In this document: piece by piece, positions 1 through 7,741 of the stretch | How the letters are laid out: each line of letters begins with the position of its first letter | Position numbering within the stretch: the stretch's first letter is position 1 | Notes under the pieces: model-generated | Seen by the model: the letters and a program-made list of their open reading frames with translations, nothing else | What the model was told of the DNA's origin: nothing | Database searches by the model: none | Translations under genes and position numbers: made by a program | NCBI GenBank assembly: GCA_017303615.1 | Contig: JAFLCK010000022.1 | Coordinates: 31,740-95,739, forward strand | Origin: Obscuribacter phosphatis_A | Lineage (GTDB): Bacteria; Cyanobacteriota; Vampirovibrionia; Obscuribacterales; Obscuribacteraceae | Direction of reading: 5' to 3' | DNA: 64,000 bases

Positions 1-495
1 GTGATCACCCGTTGTTCCAACAACTACGGTCCCTATCAGCATCCCGAAAAACTCATCCCTCTTTTCATCACCAATCTGCTCAAAGGTGAGAAAGTACCGG
101 TTTATGGCGATGGTCTCAATGTCAGAGATTGGTTGCAAGTGGAAGACCACTGTTCAGCCATCGATCTAGCCTTCCACAAAGGCGTTCCCGGCGAAGTCTA
201 CAACGTGGGCGGTCACAATGAGCGCACCAATATGTACATAACCAAGCTAATCATCTCTGAACTGGGCAAAGGCGAAGAGATGATCAAATACGTACAAGAC
301 AGACTTGGCCACGACCGTCGCTATGCCATCGACTCCAGCAAAATTCAAAAAGAACTGGGCTGGAAACCGAAGCATACATTCGAAACCGGTATCAGAGCCA
401 CTATCAAGTGGTACACCGAGAACACCGAGTGGGTAAAAACAGTAAGCACTCCTCATAAAGAAGCAGAGCGCGAACTGGCAAAGGCAACACACTAA
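1..495 (+). CDS. rmlB: dTDP-glucose 4,6-dehydratase, C-terminal half (5' end outside window)
   Basis: This is the C-terminal part of the enzyme that converts dTDP-glucose to dTDP-4-keto-6-deoxyglucose, the second step of dTDP-rhamnose synthesis in the cytoplasm. The visible 164 residues include the family stretch NNYGPYQHPEKLIPLF at the very start and GDGLNVRDWLQVEDHC at about residues 37-52, both typical of RmlB. The N-terminal NAD-binding Rossmann half (roughly 170 residues in the family) must lie upstream, so the GTG at base 1 is almost certainly an internal Val codon, not a start. rmlD follows 14 bases after the stop, so they form one operon. The identification is firm; only the start is unknown. 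Confidence 0.93.
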   Translation: MITRCSNNYGPYQHPEKLIPLFITNLLKGEKVPVYGDGLNVRDWLQVEDHCSAIDLAFHKGVPGEVYNVGGHNERTNMYITKLIISELGKGEEMIKYVQDRLGHDRRYAIDSSKIQKELGWKPKHTFETGIRATIKWYTENTEWVKTVSTPHKEAERELAKATH

Positions 496-509
496 ATTAG
501 GCGCAGAAA

Positions 510-1391
510 GTGACTGAAGATCTGAAGCGACAAAAAATCCTTGTCACCGGTGCTGGTGGCATGTTGGGCAGAGCCCTCGCCCCCTGTCTAAAGAAAAGGG
601 GACATGAAGTCGTAGCCCTGCCAAAAGAAGACCTAGACGTCACAAGCTATGCTCAGGTAGGAAGCACCCTCAAAAGTGTCAGACCCGAGCTGGTGATTCA
701 CTGTGCAGCCTATACCAAGGTAGACCAGGCCGAGTCTGAACCCGGCCTGGCTTACCTGATCAACGGCTATGGCAGCGAAAATCTAGCGCTTGCCGCTCAA
801 GCCCTAGATATCCCTGTTGTCTACATCAGTTCAGACTATGTTTTCGACGGCGAGCAGAGCAGCCCCTACACAACCTGGGACAAAACTCGCCCGCTTTCTA
901 TCTATGGCAAGTCTAAACTAGCCGGTGAAGAAGCTATTCAAAGACATTTGAACAAGTTTTATATTGTCAGGACCAGCTGGCTTTATGGACCGAACGGACC
1001 AAACTTTGTAGATACAATCAGCCGCATGGCCAAAGAAGGCAAGCCCCTAAAAGTGGTCTGCGACCAGATTGGCACTCCCACCTGCACCCTTACACTTTCA
1101 GAATATCTTGCCGATCTTATCGCCACCGGCAGATATGGTGTTTATCACGCCACCGACGAGGGCGTTACCAATTGGTACGAATTCGCCAAAGAGATTGTCA
1201 AAGACCTGAAAGTAGAAGTTTCACCCATAGAAACAAAAGATTTCCCGAGACCGGCAACCAGACCCAAGTATTCGGTGCTTGACAAAACCACTCTGGTACA
1301 CACTATCGGCAAAGAGTTAACACCCTGGAAAAAGGCTCTTGCTGATTATCTCGCCTCAGTAAGAGAGGCGCAGAAAGCAGCCAGTCACTAA
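510..1391 (+). CDS. rmlD: dTDP-4-dehydrorhamnose reductase
   Basis: A 293-aa SDR-fold reductase that makes dTDP-L-rhamnose from dTDP-4-dehydrorhamnose using NAD(P)H. Seen in the sequence: the nucleotide-binding motif VTGAGGMLGRAL near residues 12-23, the SSDYVFDG segment, the catalytic Tyr/Lys in SIYGKSKLAGE, and DQIGTPTCT in the substrate half. The length matches the family. The start used is GTG at 510, with only a weak purine-rich stretch before it; no ATG gives a complete Rossmann motif. It follows rmlB by 14 bases and precedes the rmlC-like gene by 52 bases, so the three are likely co-transcribed to make rhamnose for surface polysaccharide. Confidence 0.92.
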   Translation: MTEDLKRQKILVTGAGGMLGRALAPCLKKRGHEVVALPKEDLDVTSYAQVGSTLKSVRPELVIHCAAYTKVDQAESEPGLAYLINGYGSENLALAAQALDIPVVYISSDYVFDGEQSSPYTTWDKTRPLSIYGKSKLAGEEAIQRHLNKFYIVRTSWLYGPNGPNFVDTISRMAKEGKPLKVVCDQIGTPTCTLTLSEYLADLIATGRYGVYHATDEGVTNWYEFAKEIVKDLKVEVSPIETKDFPRPATRPKYSVLDKTTLVHTIGKELTPWKKALADYLASVREAQKAASH

Positions 1392-1443
1392 TGTTATAAT
1401 TGCCCAGTCATAGTAGCCGCCAACACATTAACAGTCGATAATT

Positions 1444-2004
1444 ATGCTCATGTTGAAACCCTTAACACACGAAGCCATCGGAGAAGAGTACAACAAAGAA
1501 CTCTCCGTGCAAGATTATTCAAAAAAGACAGTCATTGACGGTGTAAAAATCATTACCCTCAATATGTTTGTCGACGATGGCGGCTCACTGGCTGAAATCG
1601 TGCGCTTCGACGACAATGGCAATTTGCAGATTTTGCCCGACTTCAAAGTGAAGCAATCGACTTATTCACAAATGTTGCCCGGCACAATCAAAGCTTTTCA
1701 CCTGCACTACAACCAAGAAGATGTCTGGTTCATCATGCCTTACGACCGTCTTCTCATCGGTCTCTTTGATGCCAGAAAAGATTCACCCACCTACAATCAA
1801 ACCATGCGTTTCGTACTGGGTGCCGGACGAGCCCAAGCTCTCTACATTCCCCGCGGCGTCGCCCACGGGCTGGCTAATCCCTGGCAAAATCCAGCCAATA
1901 TGATCTATTTCGTCAATCAGTGCTTCGATCCAAATGAGCCTGATGAGAGAAGATTGCCCTGGGATATCCTGGGCGAAGATTTCTGGCAGATTCGCAAAGG
2001 CTAG
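1444..2004 (+). CDS. RmlC-like cupin (dTDP-4-dehydrorhamnose 3,5-epimerase family)
   Basis: A 186-aa single-domain cupin. Seen: the stretch PGTIKAFHLHYNQEDVWF, equivalent to the RmlC segment that carries the catalytic His, then IPRGVAHGLANP (the conserved GFAHGF-like turn) and a CFDP segment where RmlC has its catalytic Asp. The basic residue that usually follows the His segment by about ten positions (QGKL in RmlC) is replaced here by QEDV. It may therefore be a divergent epimerase or a related sugar-binding cupin. Its place directly after rmlB-rmlD supports a role in dTDP-deoxysugar synthesis. A 12-bp hairpin terminator follows 19 bases after the stop. A convergent gene overlaps its last 92 bases. 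Confidence 0.75.
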   Translation: MLMLKPLTHEAIGEEYNKELSVQDYSKKTVIDGVKIITLNMFVDDGGSLAEIVRFDDNGNLQILPDFKVKQSTYSQMLPGTIKAFHLHYNQEDVWFIMPYDRLLIGLFDARKDSPTYNQTMRFVLGAGRAQALYIPRGVAHGLANPWQNPANMIYFVNQCFDPNEPDERRLPWDILGEDFWQIRKG

Positions 2005-3088
2005 ACAAAGCAGAGAAATTTTTGAAAGAGCGATTTTGTAATCGCTCTTTCTTCTTTTTCCAAATATGCCCGTCTAAATGAAAATGCCAGAGCTGAAAGA
2101 TGACAAAGAGAGCGGCAATAACTTTCCAACCGCTGCCCATAAAGATGAGCCAAGGCAAGCCATAAAGAAACAAGACCAAGACCAAACTGACCGGGTAAAA
2201 GAAGCTGCTGTAGTCTTTCAGTGCCTCTTGCAGATTCTCTTTGAGCCTCTCGTTGACCACGATTAGATACTGCAAGCCATGAAAGAAGGATGGCACAAAG
2301 AGCCATAGTTCCTTGACGCACCAGATAGGCAGCAAAAAGAAAGCCAGCCCGCTAGCTAGTAAGAGTATGGCAATCCAGGGTACCCTGTTAACCTTTCGCC
2401 CAAGCCTAAACAAGAGTCGACTGCAATAGCAAAAAGCGAAGACGCTCACAAGTAAGCGCAAAATATCGACAAAGCTCTCGCTAAAGAGAGCCCAGGCTGG
2501 CAATTCTTGAAAAAGGAAGGTCTGCCCTGCCTGCTGACCAGATGACAAAAGAAAAGCCACCCAGTAAAAGGCGGTTGTATGAAAGAGAAAATCCAACTGC
2601 CTGCGCCTATGGGGATCTAGAGGAAAGCCGCCTCTTCGGCAATAAATGAGGAAGATACCCTTGATTTGGAAGAGGAAGTGATAAGGCACGAGCAAAAGAT
2701 AATACTTACAAAGCACCGCTATTAGTGGCAGCCTCAGCCAAACATCAAGCGATAGAATTGTGGCGGCTACGATGATTAGAGCGAAGAGCGAGCCCAGTCC
2801 CGGCTTACAAGAAGAACAAAGCGAAGACTTAAAACTAGATTTCCCGCTACTAAAATTCTCGACCGCTTCCAAGACCGGAGTGGCGAGAGAATGGCAAGCC
2901 GAAAAAAAGATAGCGCCGAGGGCCGAGATCTGGTAAAGAAGCTGCATTTGGTGGCTATTGCTTGTTTGAGAGCTTACAGAAAGCGACATAGCAAATAAGA
3001 TCCAGACGGCACCGCCGCAGACAAAAAGAGAGTCGAATAGAGGCGAAACAAAATATGGTCTCATTTCCTTGTCACTGCTTATTTTCAT
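1913..3088 (-). CDS. Multi-pass membrane protein of unknown function
   Basis: A 391-aa, very hydrophobic protein with about nine or ten predicted membrane spans. I do not recognise a named family. Possible functional residues are two His-containing stretches, VPYHFLFQIKG near the middle and LWHFHLDGHIWKKK near the end, the latter an HxxxxGHIWK pattern of the kind seen in uncharacterised bacterial membrane proteins. The start ATG at 3088 follows the stop of a 101-aa membrane protein by 4 bases, so the two are co-translated. Oddity: after the last hydrophobic helix the frame runs on through the terminator hairpin at 2024-2051 and 92 bases into the convergent rmlC-like gene. The last 40 or so residues may be a tail gained by loss of a stop. 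Confidence 0.7.
   Translation of the reverse strand: MKISSDKEMRPYFVSPLFDSLFVCGGAVWILFAMSLSVSSQTSNSHQMQLLYQISALGAIFFSACHSLATPVLEAVENFSSGKSSFKSSLCSSCKPGLGSLFALIIVAATILSLDVWLRLPLIAVLCKYYLLLVPYHFLFQIKGIFLIYCRRGGFPLDPHRRRQLDFLFHTTAFYWVAFLLSSGQQAGQTFLFQELPAWALFSESFVDILRLLVSVFAFCYCSRLLFRLGRKVNRVPWIAILLLASGLAFFLLPIWCVKELWLFVPSFFHGLQYLIVVNERLKENLQEALKDYSSFFYPVSLVLVLFLYGLPWLIFMGSGWKVIAALFVIFQLWHFHLDGHIWKKKKERLQNRSFKNFSALSSLCESARNLRPGYPRAIFSHQAHLDRSTD
2024..2060 (+). terminator. Rho-independent terminator of the rml genes
   Basis: Perfect 12-bp inverted repeat (2024-2035 and 2040-2051) with a 4-base loop, followed by a T-rich tract on the plus strand (2048-2060). It sits 19 bases after the rmlC-like stop. 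The minus-strand side lacks a T-run, so it works best for plus-strand transcripts. Confidence 0.85.
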
Positions 3089-3092
3089 TTTT

Positions 3093-3398
3093 TCAGCTCA
3101 CGAGAATAGCCGCAAAATCCAAAAGGGCAGCCAAAGCCCAATTTACTAAAACAGGCACGAAGAAAGCGAGGGTGAGCAAGCCGCCGCCAAGAGCGCAGCC
3201 ATTCTTGTGGAGAGCTTGGGGAAGCAGTTGCTTGCCCATTTTCTTATAGAAATAGATGCCGGAGAATAAGAAGAAAAACCCACCAAGCATGAAACTAATC
3301 TGCAATGTATTGGAGAAAAAATTGAGAAATGCCTCAAGACAAGCAAGCATATTGACCCTAAATGCGGTGCTGGTACCCTGAACCACAAGCTCGTCCAT
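3093..3398 (-). CDS. Small two-span membrane protein
   Basis: A 101-aa protein with two clear hydrophobic segments (about residues 30-50 and 70-95) and an FYKKMGK positive stretch between them. It has no family match I recognise. A perfect Shine-Dalgarno (AGGAGG, six bases before the ATG at 3398) shows it is translated. The 391-aa membrane protein starts 4 bases after its stop, so they probably act together in the membrane. Confidence 0.65.
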   Translation of the reverse strand: MDELVVQGTSTAFRVNMLACLEAFLNFFSNTLQISFMLGGFFFLFSGIYFYKKMGKQLLPQALHKNGCALGGGLLTLAFFVPVLVNWALAALLDFAAILVS

Positions 3399-3524
3399 GG
3401 CAGACCTCCTCTATATAAAAGTAGTAAGTGCAGCTAGCTTATGCTTTGACAAAGACCAAGAACAGGTTGAAAACCCTATGGCGCCCTCGCCCAAAAGACT
3501 AGTTTCGAACTTACTAAAGAGCCT

Positions 3525-4457
3525 TCAAGCTCTTCTAGCAGTATTTATGAGCCAAACAGCAAACAGTACAGTCAGCCCAGAAAGTAAGACCCTGGGCGTC
3601 AAAGCCTCGCCATTCCAGAGCCAGCCAAGAAAGACAGCCACTATCGGATTGACATAGGCATAGGTAGCCACTCTTGACGGGGTCACATTCTGCAAGAGAT
3701 AAACATAGGCTGAGAAAGCAACAATCGATCCAAACACGGCGAGATAAGCAAGAGCCAGCCAAGCTTCGCCCTTGGCGTTTGCTAGAGCCGACCAACTATG
3801 ACCACTTTCGCCGGTAAGACAAGAGAGCAAGAAAAGAATGAGGCCGGCAGCAAGCATCTGCATGCCCACCGAATAAACCTGGGAAGGATGATTAACTGCC
3901 TTACGGGTATAGATAGCCCCACAGGCCGAACCAAAGGCACCGATAAGCACACAAGCGGCGCCGAATAAATCGACCTGGCCGTCCTTATCTAAACTATCGA
4001 GATCTAGCAAAAGAGCAAGACCGACAATACCCATGAAAAGTCCCAGCCAGGTCTTGCCGGAGGGTCGCTTGCCCGAGAAAAGCCATTGCAAAAGCACGAT
4101 ATAGATAGGTACCGATGTCACTAAAAGCGACACCAGACCGGTGGCTACGGTCTTTTCAGCAAGAGCGACACCGGTACTACCAAAGACCAAAAGCAGGGTG
4201 CCCAAAATTGTGGCTGAAACAAGCTCTTTCATTTGGGGCGGTCTTTCACCACGAAATATAGCCACTAAACACATCAGCAAGCCGGCAAAAGTAAAACGGA
4301 TGCCGCCCATGAAGAAAGGCTGAAAAGACTGAAGAGCGAACTTGATAGCTATATAGGTCGAACCCCAGATAATGTAGACCAGAGCAAAAGAAAGCAAGAT
4401 CTTGAAAGAATCTACCTTATCTTCTTTCTTGAACAGAGAGTGGTCCGGGGCTTCCAT
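3525..4457 (-). CDS. EamA-family (DMT superfamily) transporter
   Basis: A 310-aa inner-membrane protein of the drug/metabolite transporter superfamily, expected to export small metabolites or amino acids. It has ten predicted helices in two tandem EamA repeats. Seen: the N-terminal LVYIIWGSTYIAIKFAL signature, the central GKTWLGLFMGIVGLALLL, and the second repeat ending in TPSRVATYAYVNPIVAVFLG, all typical of the family. The ATG at 4457 has AGG five bases upstream. It is divergent from the lipoprotein thioredoxin at 4558, with about 100 bases between. The substrate cannot be read from sequence. Confidence 0.9.
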   Translation of the reverse strand: MEAPDHSLFKKEDKVDSFKILLSFALVYIIWGSTYIAIKFALQSFQPFFMGGIRFTFAGLLMCLVAIFRGERPPQMKELVSATILGTLLLVFGSTGVALAEKTVATGLVSLLVTSVPIYIVLLQWLFSGKRPSGKTWLGLFMGIVGLALLLDLDSLDKDGQVDLFGAACVLIGAFGSACGAIYTRKAVNHPSQVYSVGMQMLAAGLILFLLSCLTGESGHSWSALANAKGEAWLALAYLAVFGSIVAFSAYVYLLQNVTPSRVATYAYVNPIVAVFLGWLWNGEALTPRVLLSGLTVLFAVWLINTARRA

Positions 4458-4557
4458 AAAAACCTAAAATTTGCCAAAGGCGGGAATAAATGCGGCACGA
4501 AAGACGTTCTAATAAGCATACTCTATGAAGAAGAGAAGAAAAGTGCGGAGAAAACAT

Positions 4558-5010
4558 ATGATGCAAGTATTTAGCAAAGCCGGTCTGACTGCGGCACTTA
4601 CTATTGCCACCGCCATTCTTTCTTTATCTGCCTGCAGTCACAGCCCTGAAAAGCAGGCGGCAAGCTCTGCCGAGGCCAATATAGAAGCAATCTCTATAGA
4701 AAAAACTAACGACGAGACTTTCAAGAAAGACGTACTAATGTCTAAAGAACCAGTGGTAGTAGACTTTTATGCCGACTGGTGTCAGCCCTGCAAGATGATG
4801 GAACCAGTGGTGGAATCGCTGGCCGGCGAGTATAAAGGCAAGGTCAAATTCTATAAACTCAATATAGACGAAAGCCCGATCACCACAGGGCTATGCGGCA
4901 TCGGTCCCATTCCTACCTTAGCAGTTTTCAAAAACGGTGAACTGGTAGGCGGCAATGTGGGCATGGCGCCCCGCTCTCACTTAAAGATGGTTTTAGAGAA
5001 ATTTCTCTAA
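4558..5010 (+). CDS. Thioredoxin-domain lipoprotein
   Basis: A 150-aa thioredoxin-fold protein with active site WCQPC, exported as a lipoprotein. Residues 1-27 form a signal peptide ending in the lipobox LSAC, so the mature protein should be lipid-anchored outside the inner membrane. The thioredoxin core follows: VVVDFYADWCQPC at about residues 73-85 and the cis-Pro segment GPIPTLAVF at about 124-132. I chose ATG 4558 because GGAG lies seven bases upstream; an in-frame ATG at 4525 would add a basic, less likely leader. Probable role: thiol-disulfide exchange or cytochrome/envelope protein reduction. One of three thioredoxin-fold proteins in the window. Confidence 0.88.
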   Translation: MMQVFSKAGLTAALTIATAILSLSACSHSPEKQAASSAEANIEAISIEKTNDETFKKDVLMSKEPVVVDFYADWCQPCKMMEPVVESLAGEYKGKVKFYKLNIDESPITTGLCGIGPIPTLAVFKNGELVGGNVGMAPRSHLKMVLEKFL

Positions 5011-5027
5011 ATCAATAAACCGATGCT

Positions 5028-6338
5028 CTAAATATAGGCGGCATCGGCCACGGCATCTGCAACCCGTTGATGCACCTCGCGATCGAGGATGCTGGGGACG
5101 ATATTATCGAGCTTGGTCTGACGACAGATAGCATGGGCGGCCGCCAACTTCATGGCATCGGTAAAACGCTCTGAATGCGCTTTGAGTGCCCCCTTGAAGA
5201 GACCGGGGAAAGATAGTGCATTGTTGATGGTGCGGCCATCGGCAGCAAAGAGCGCCCCTTGAGCCATAGCCACTTCGGGCAAGATCTCAGGGTCAGGATT
5301 AGACAAAGCCAAAATGACCTGACCTTTCTTGACCATCTCGGGCTTGATTAGACCGGGCACACCGGTGGTGGTCACCACCACGTCGCAGTCGGACATAATT
5401 TCTTTGAGGCTGACGGCTTTGCCACCCAATGTCTCTAGCCTGGAAGCGGCATCAGCTCTGAGGTCGGTGCCAAAGACATGTTGAACGCCGTAAGAGAGCA
5501 AAAGCTGAGCGATGCCGGAACCGGCAGCGCCAAGCCCGATGATGCCGACAGAGCAGAGGGGCAGCTCTAGACCGTTGCGCATCGCTATGGTCATCAGTGC
5601 AGACAGAACAACCACGGCTGTGGCATGCTGATCATCATGCAAAACCGGCACATTTAGCTCGTTCTGCAAACGTCTTTCAATTTCAAAACATTCGGGAGCG
5701 GCAATGTCCTCCAGGTGAATAGCACCAAATGTAGGGGCAATTGCTTTGACTGTTTCAACCACAGTATCGATATCGGTACTATCGATGAGAATCGGTACCC
5801 CACTGACCCCGACCAGCTGCTCATAAAGCACCGACTTGCCTTCCATGACCGGCATGCCGGCCACCGGACCAATATTGCCCAGACCCAGAATAGCAGTGCC
5901 GTTTGTGACAACCGCCACCGAATTACCGATACAGGTGTAGGAGCGGCTGTAAGCAGGCTCGCGCTGAATGAGCTTACAAATTTGGGCGACGCCGGGGGTA
6001 TAAATCTTGCGCATCTGCGCGATACTATCTAAAGGGAAGCGGCTCTTCACCGCTATTTTGCCACCCTCGTGGGCCTGCTCCACCGGATCTAGAACCGACT
6101 CCAGACTGACGTCTTCTAAGGAAGAAAGACCGGCAATGACAGCGGCTAAATGCTCTTGATTGGTGAACTGTAAACTGATTTCTCTAATTAGAAAGTCTGG
6201 TCCTTGGGCAACAATGTGGATCTCGCCTATGTTGGCGCCCAACTCACCCAATTTGGTGGCCAATCGTCCCAGATAGCCCGGCTTATCGAGTACCCTAATG
6301 CGAAACACGCGCAAAAGTCGCTGCTCAGCTTTTATCAC
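5028..6338 (-). CDS. NAD(P)-dependent malic enzyme with N-terminal ACT domain
   Basis: A 436-aa protein. The C-terminal 350 residues are a short-form malic enzyme that oxidatively decarboxylates malate to pyruvate and CO2: SRFPLDSIAQMRKIYTPGVA, VMEGKSVLYEQL, the metal-site segment EDIAAPECFEIERRL, and the dinucleotide-binding GIIGLGAAGSGIAQLL. The first 75 or so residues form an ACT domain (RVFRIRVLDKPGYLGRLATKL), which implies allosteric control by an amino acid or similar ligand. I chose GTG at 6338 because AAGGA lies seven bases upstream and the ACT domain begins right after it; the open frame continues to 6599 but that part overlaps the neighbouring gene's approach and has no family similarity. 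It may be the last gene of the PAS operon. Confidence 0.9.
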   Translation of the reverse strand: MIKAEQRLLRVFRIRVLDKPGYLGRLATKLGELGANIGEIHIVAQGPDFLIREISLQFTNQEHLAAVIAGLSSLEDVSLESVLDPVEQAHEGGKIAVKSRFPLDSIAQMRKIYTPGVAQICKLIQREPAYSRSYTCIGNSVAVVTNGTAILGLGNIGPVAGMPVMEGKSVLYEQLVGVSGVPILIDSTDIDTVVETVKAIAPTFGAIHLEDIAAPECFEIERRLQNELNVPVLHDDQHATAVVVLSALMTIAMRNGLELPLCSVGIIGLGAAGSGIAQLLLSYGVQHVFGTDLRADAASRLETLGGKAVSLKEIMSDCDVVVTTTGVPGLIKPEMVKKGQVILALSNPDPEILPEVAMAQGALFAADGRTINNALSFPGLFKGALKAHSERFTDAMKLAAAHAICRQTKLDNIVPSILDREVHQRVADAVADAAYI

Positions 6339-6462
6339 TTCTAGTTCCTTACGGTGACGCTTAACAAGTTGACGCTCAATGAGCTTACTTGTGAAAGGAC
6401 CGAATTTTAAGCCTGTCTGAACAAATGTGACAGTTGTATACTCGATATTTACTTCAAAAACT

Positions 6463-7740
6463 TTAGTTAAGCGAAATGTGATGGTCTTGCACTTCGGTCC
6501 AGGTGCCGAACCAACGCAAGACCTTACCACTTGCCTCTTTAACCGGTACAGCCCGACAGAGATGCCAGAGATAGTCACGACTAACAGAATCGCGATCACG
6601 ACCGCGGCGATGGCGGTTCAATCCAAGCACACGCTTGAGGCGAAATTGCACCTCGAAGGCTTCGCCTTTGGTCAAAGCTTCGCTCCAGGCTTGATCATAA
6701 ACCGGCAAGTCTTCGCTATGAATGAGCAAGCGCCAACCGCCATGGGAACTCTGCTGGGCGGTCAGACCAGTGTATTCGAACCAACGGTGATTCCAAAAGT
6801 CTATCTGCCCGACGGCATCAGCCGTCCAGACTATCTGAGGCAGGGCATCGGCAATTAGGCGCAACTGCTCTTCAGAAGCCATGAGCGCATCGGTTACACG
6901 TCTTTGTTCGTCGATATCAGCAGCAATGGTGAGCCAATTAAGTGAAGCGCGGTCGGCATCAAAAAAGGGCACCACCTTGAGTAAATGCCACTTGTAGACA
7001 CCATCTTTGTCGCATATACGAACTTCGCTCTGAAAATCAGCATAGATTTCGCCCACCGAAAAACCAACGCCGCTGAAATTGACCTGGTCGGAAGGATGCA
7101 GTAAATGCGCCCAAAGCAAAGGCTCTTCCTCGCGCTCTTTGGCAATGCCTGTGTAGGCATAGAACTTATCATTGGCATAAATGACCGCTCCTTCAGCATC
7201 GGAAACCCACAAAAGCTGCGGAATCACCGAAGTGAGAGCGCGCAAGTTTGCTTCTTTGTAGGCGAGCTTTTCAGCCAACTTGGTTCTTTCATCAATATCA
7301 AGAAAATAGGCAATCAGTTCGTCTTGCTCTGAACCAATACGAGTTAAGCCGAGCAATGCCGTCTTGGTCTTCCCTCCTTGACACTTCAGCCCCACTTCTA
7401 TGGGCTCAAAGCCAAGGCCGCTCTTTATTTGAGCACAACCGCCTTTGAGCAGTTCCATCGTTTCTTGATCAAAAAATATGTCCACCGACTGCCCGCGCCT
7501 CAATTCATGGCTATAACCGGTGAAGCGAGCGAAGCTATGATTGACCCTGATGAGACGCAAGTCTAAGCTCATTTGCAAGACAAGCCCGGGTTCGCTGCTG
7601 ACTATGCGAGAGAGAGCAAGGCAGTCTTCATCATTAACTGCCTTTTCTAAGTTGTCGATGCGCACTTTTGCTTGAGCGATAAGCTCTTGCAAAAGCTTCA
7701 CTTTCTTAGTTTTTTCAAGCTGGATATTGCGATACTTCAT
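6463..7740 (-). CDS. PAS-domain protein without an output domain (second of pair)
   Basis: A 425-aa soluble protein. A short coiled coil (residues 1-40) is followed by three PAS/PAC units, at about 50-165, 170-290 and 295-410, seen in pieces such as MSLDLRLIRVNHSFARFTGY, PQLLWVSDAEGAVIYANDKFY and PQIVWTADAVGQIDFWNHRW. It ends at a PAC motif (LRWFGTWTEV) 10 residues later, with no kinase, GGDEF, EAL or HTH domain. The ATG at 7740 lies one base after the stop of the upstream PAS gene, so translation is coupled; an upstream in-frame extension (to 7827) would overlap that gene. Likely a ligand- or redox-sensing partner of another protein. Confidence 0.82.
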   Translation of the reverse strand: MKYRNIQLEKTKKVKLLQELIAQAKVRIDNLEKAVNDEDCLALSRIVSSEPGLVLQMSLDLRLIRVNHSFARFTGYSHELRRGQSVDIFFDQETMELLKGGCAQIKSGLGFEPIEVGLKCQGGKTKTALLGLTRIGSEQDELIAYFLDIDERTKLAEKLAYKEANLRALTSVIPQLLWVSDAEGAVIYANDKFYAYTGIAKEREEEPLLWAHLLHPSDQVNFSGVGFSVGEIYADFQSEVRICDKDGVYKWHLLKVVPFFDADRASLNWLTIAADIDEQRRVTDALMASEEQLRLIADALPQIVWTADAVGQIDFWNHRWFEYTGLTAQQSSHGGWRLLIHSEDLPVYDQAWSEALTKGEAFEVQFRLKRVLGLNRHRRGRDRDSVSRDYLWHLCRAVPVKEASGKVLRWFGTWTEVQDHHISLN

Positions 7741-7741
7741 T

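Noticed and set aside
6463..6599. N-terminal extension of the malic enzyme to 6599
   Set aside because: It overlaps the PAS gene end, has no ACT or malic-enzyme similarity, and a good ribosome site supports GTG 6338.
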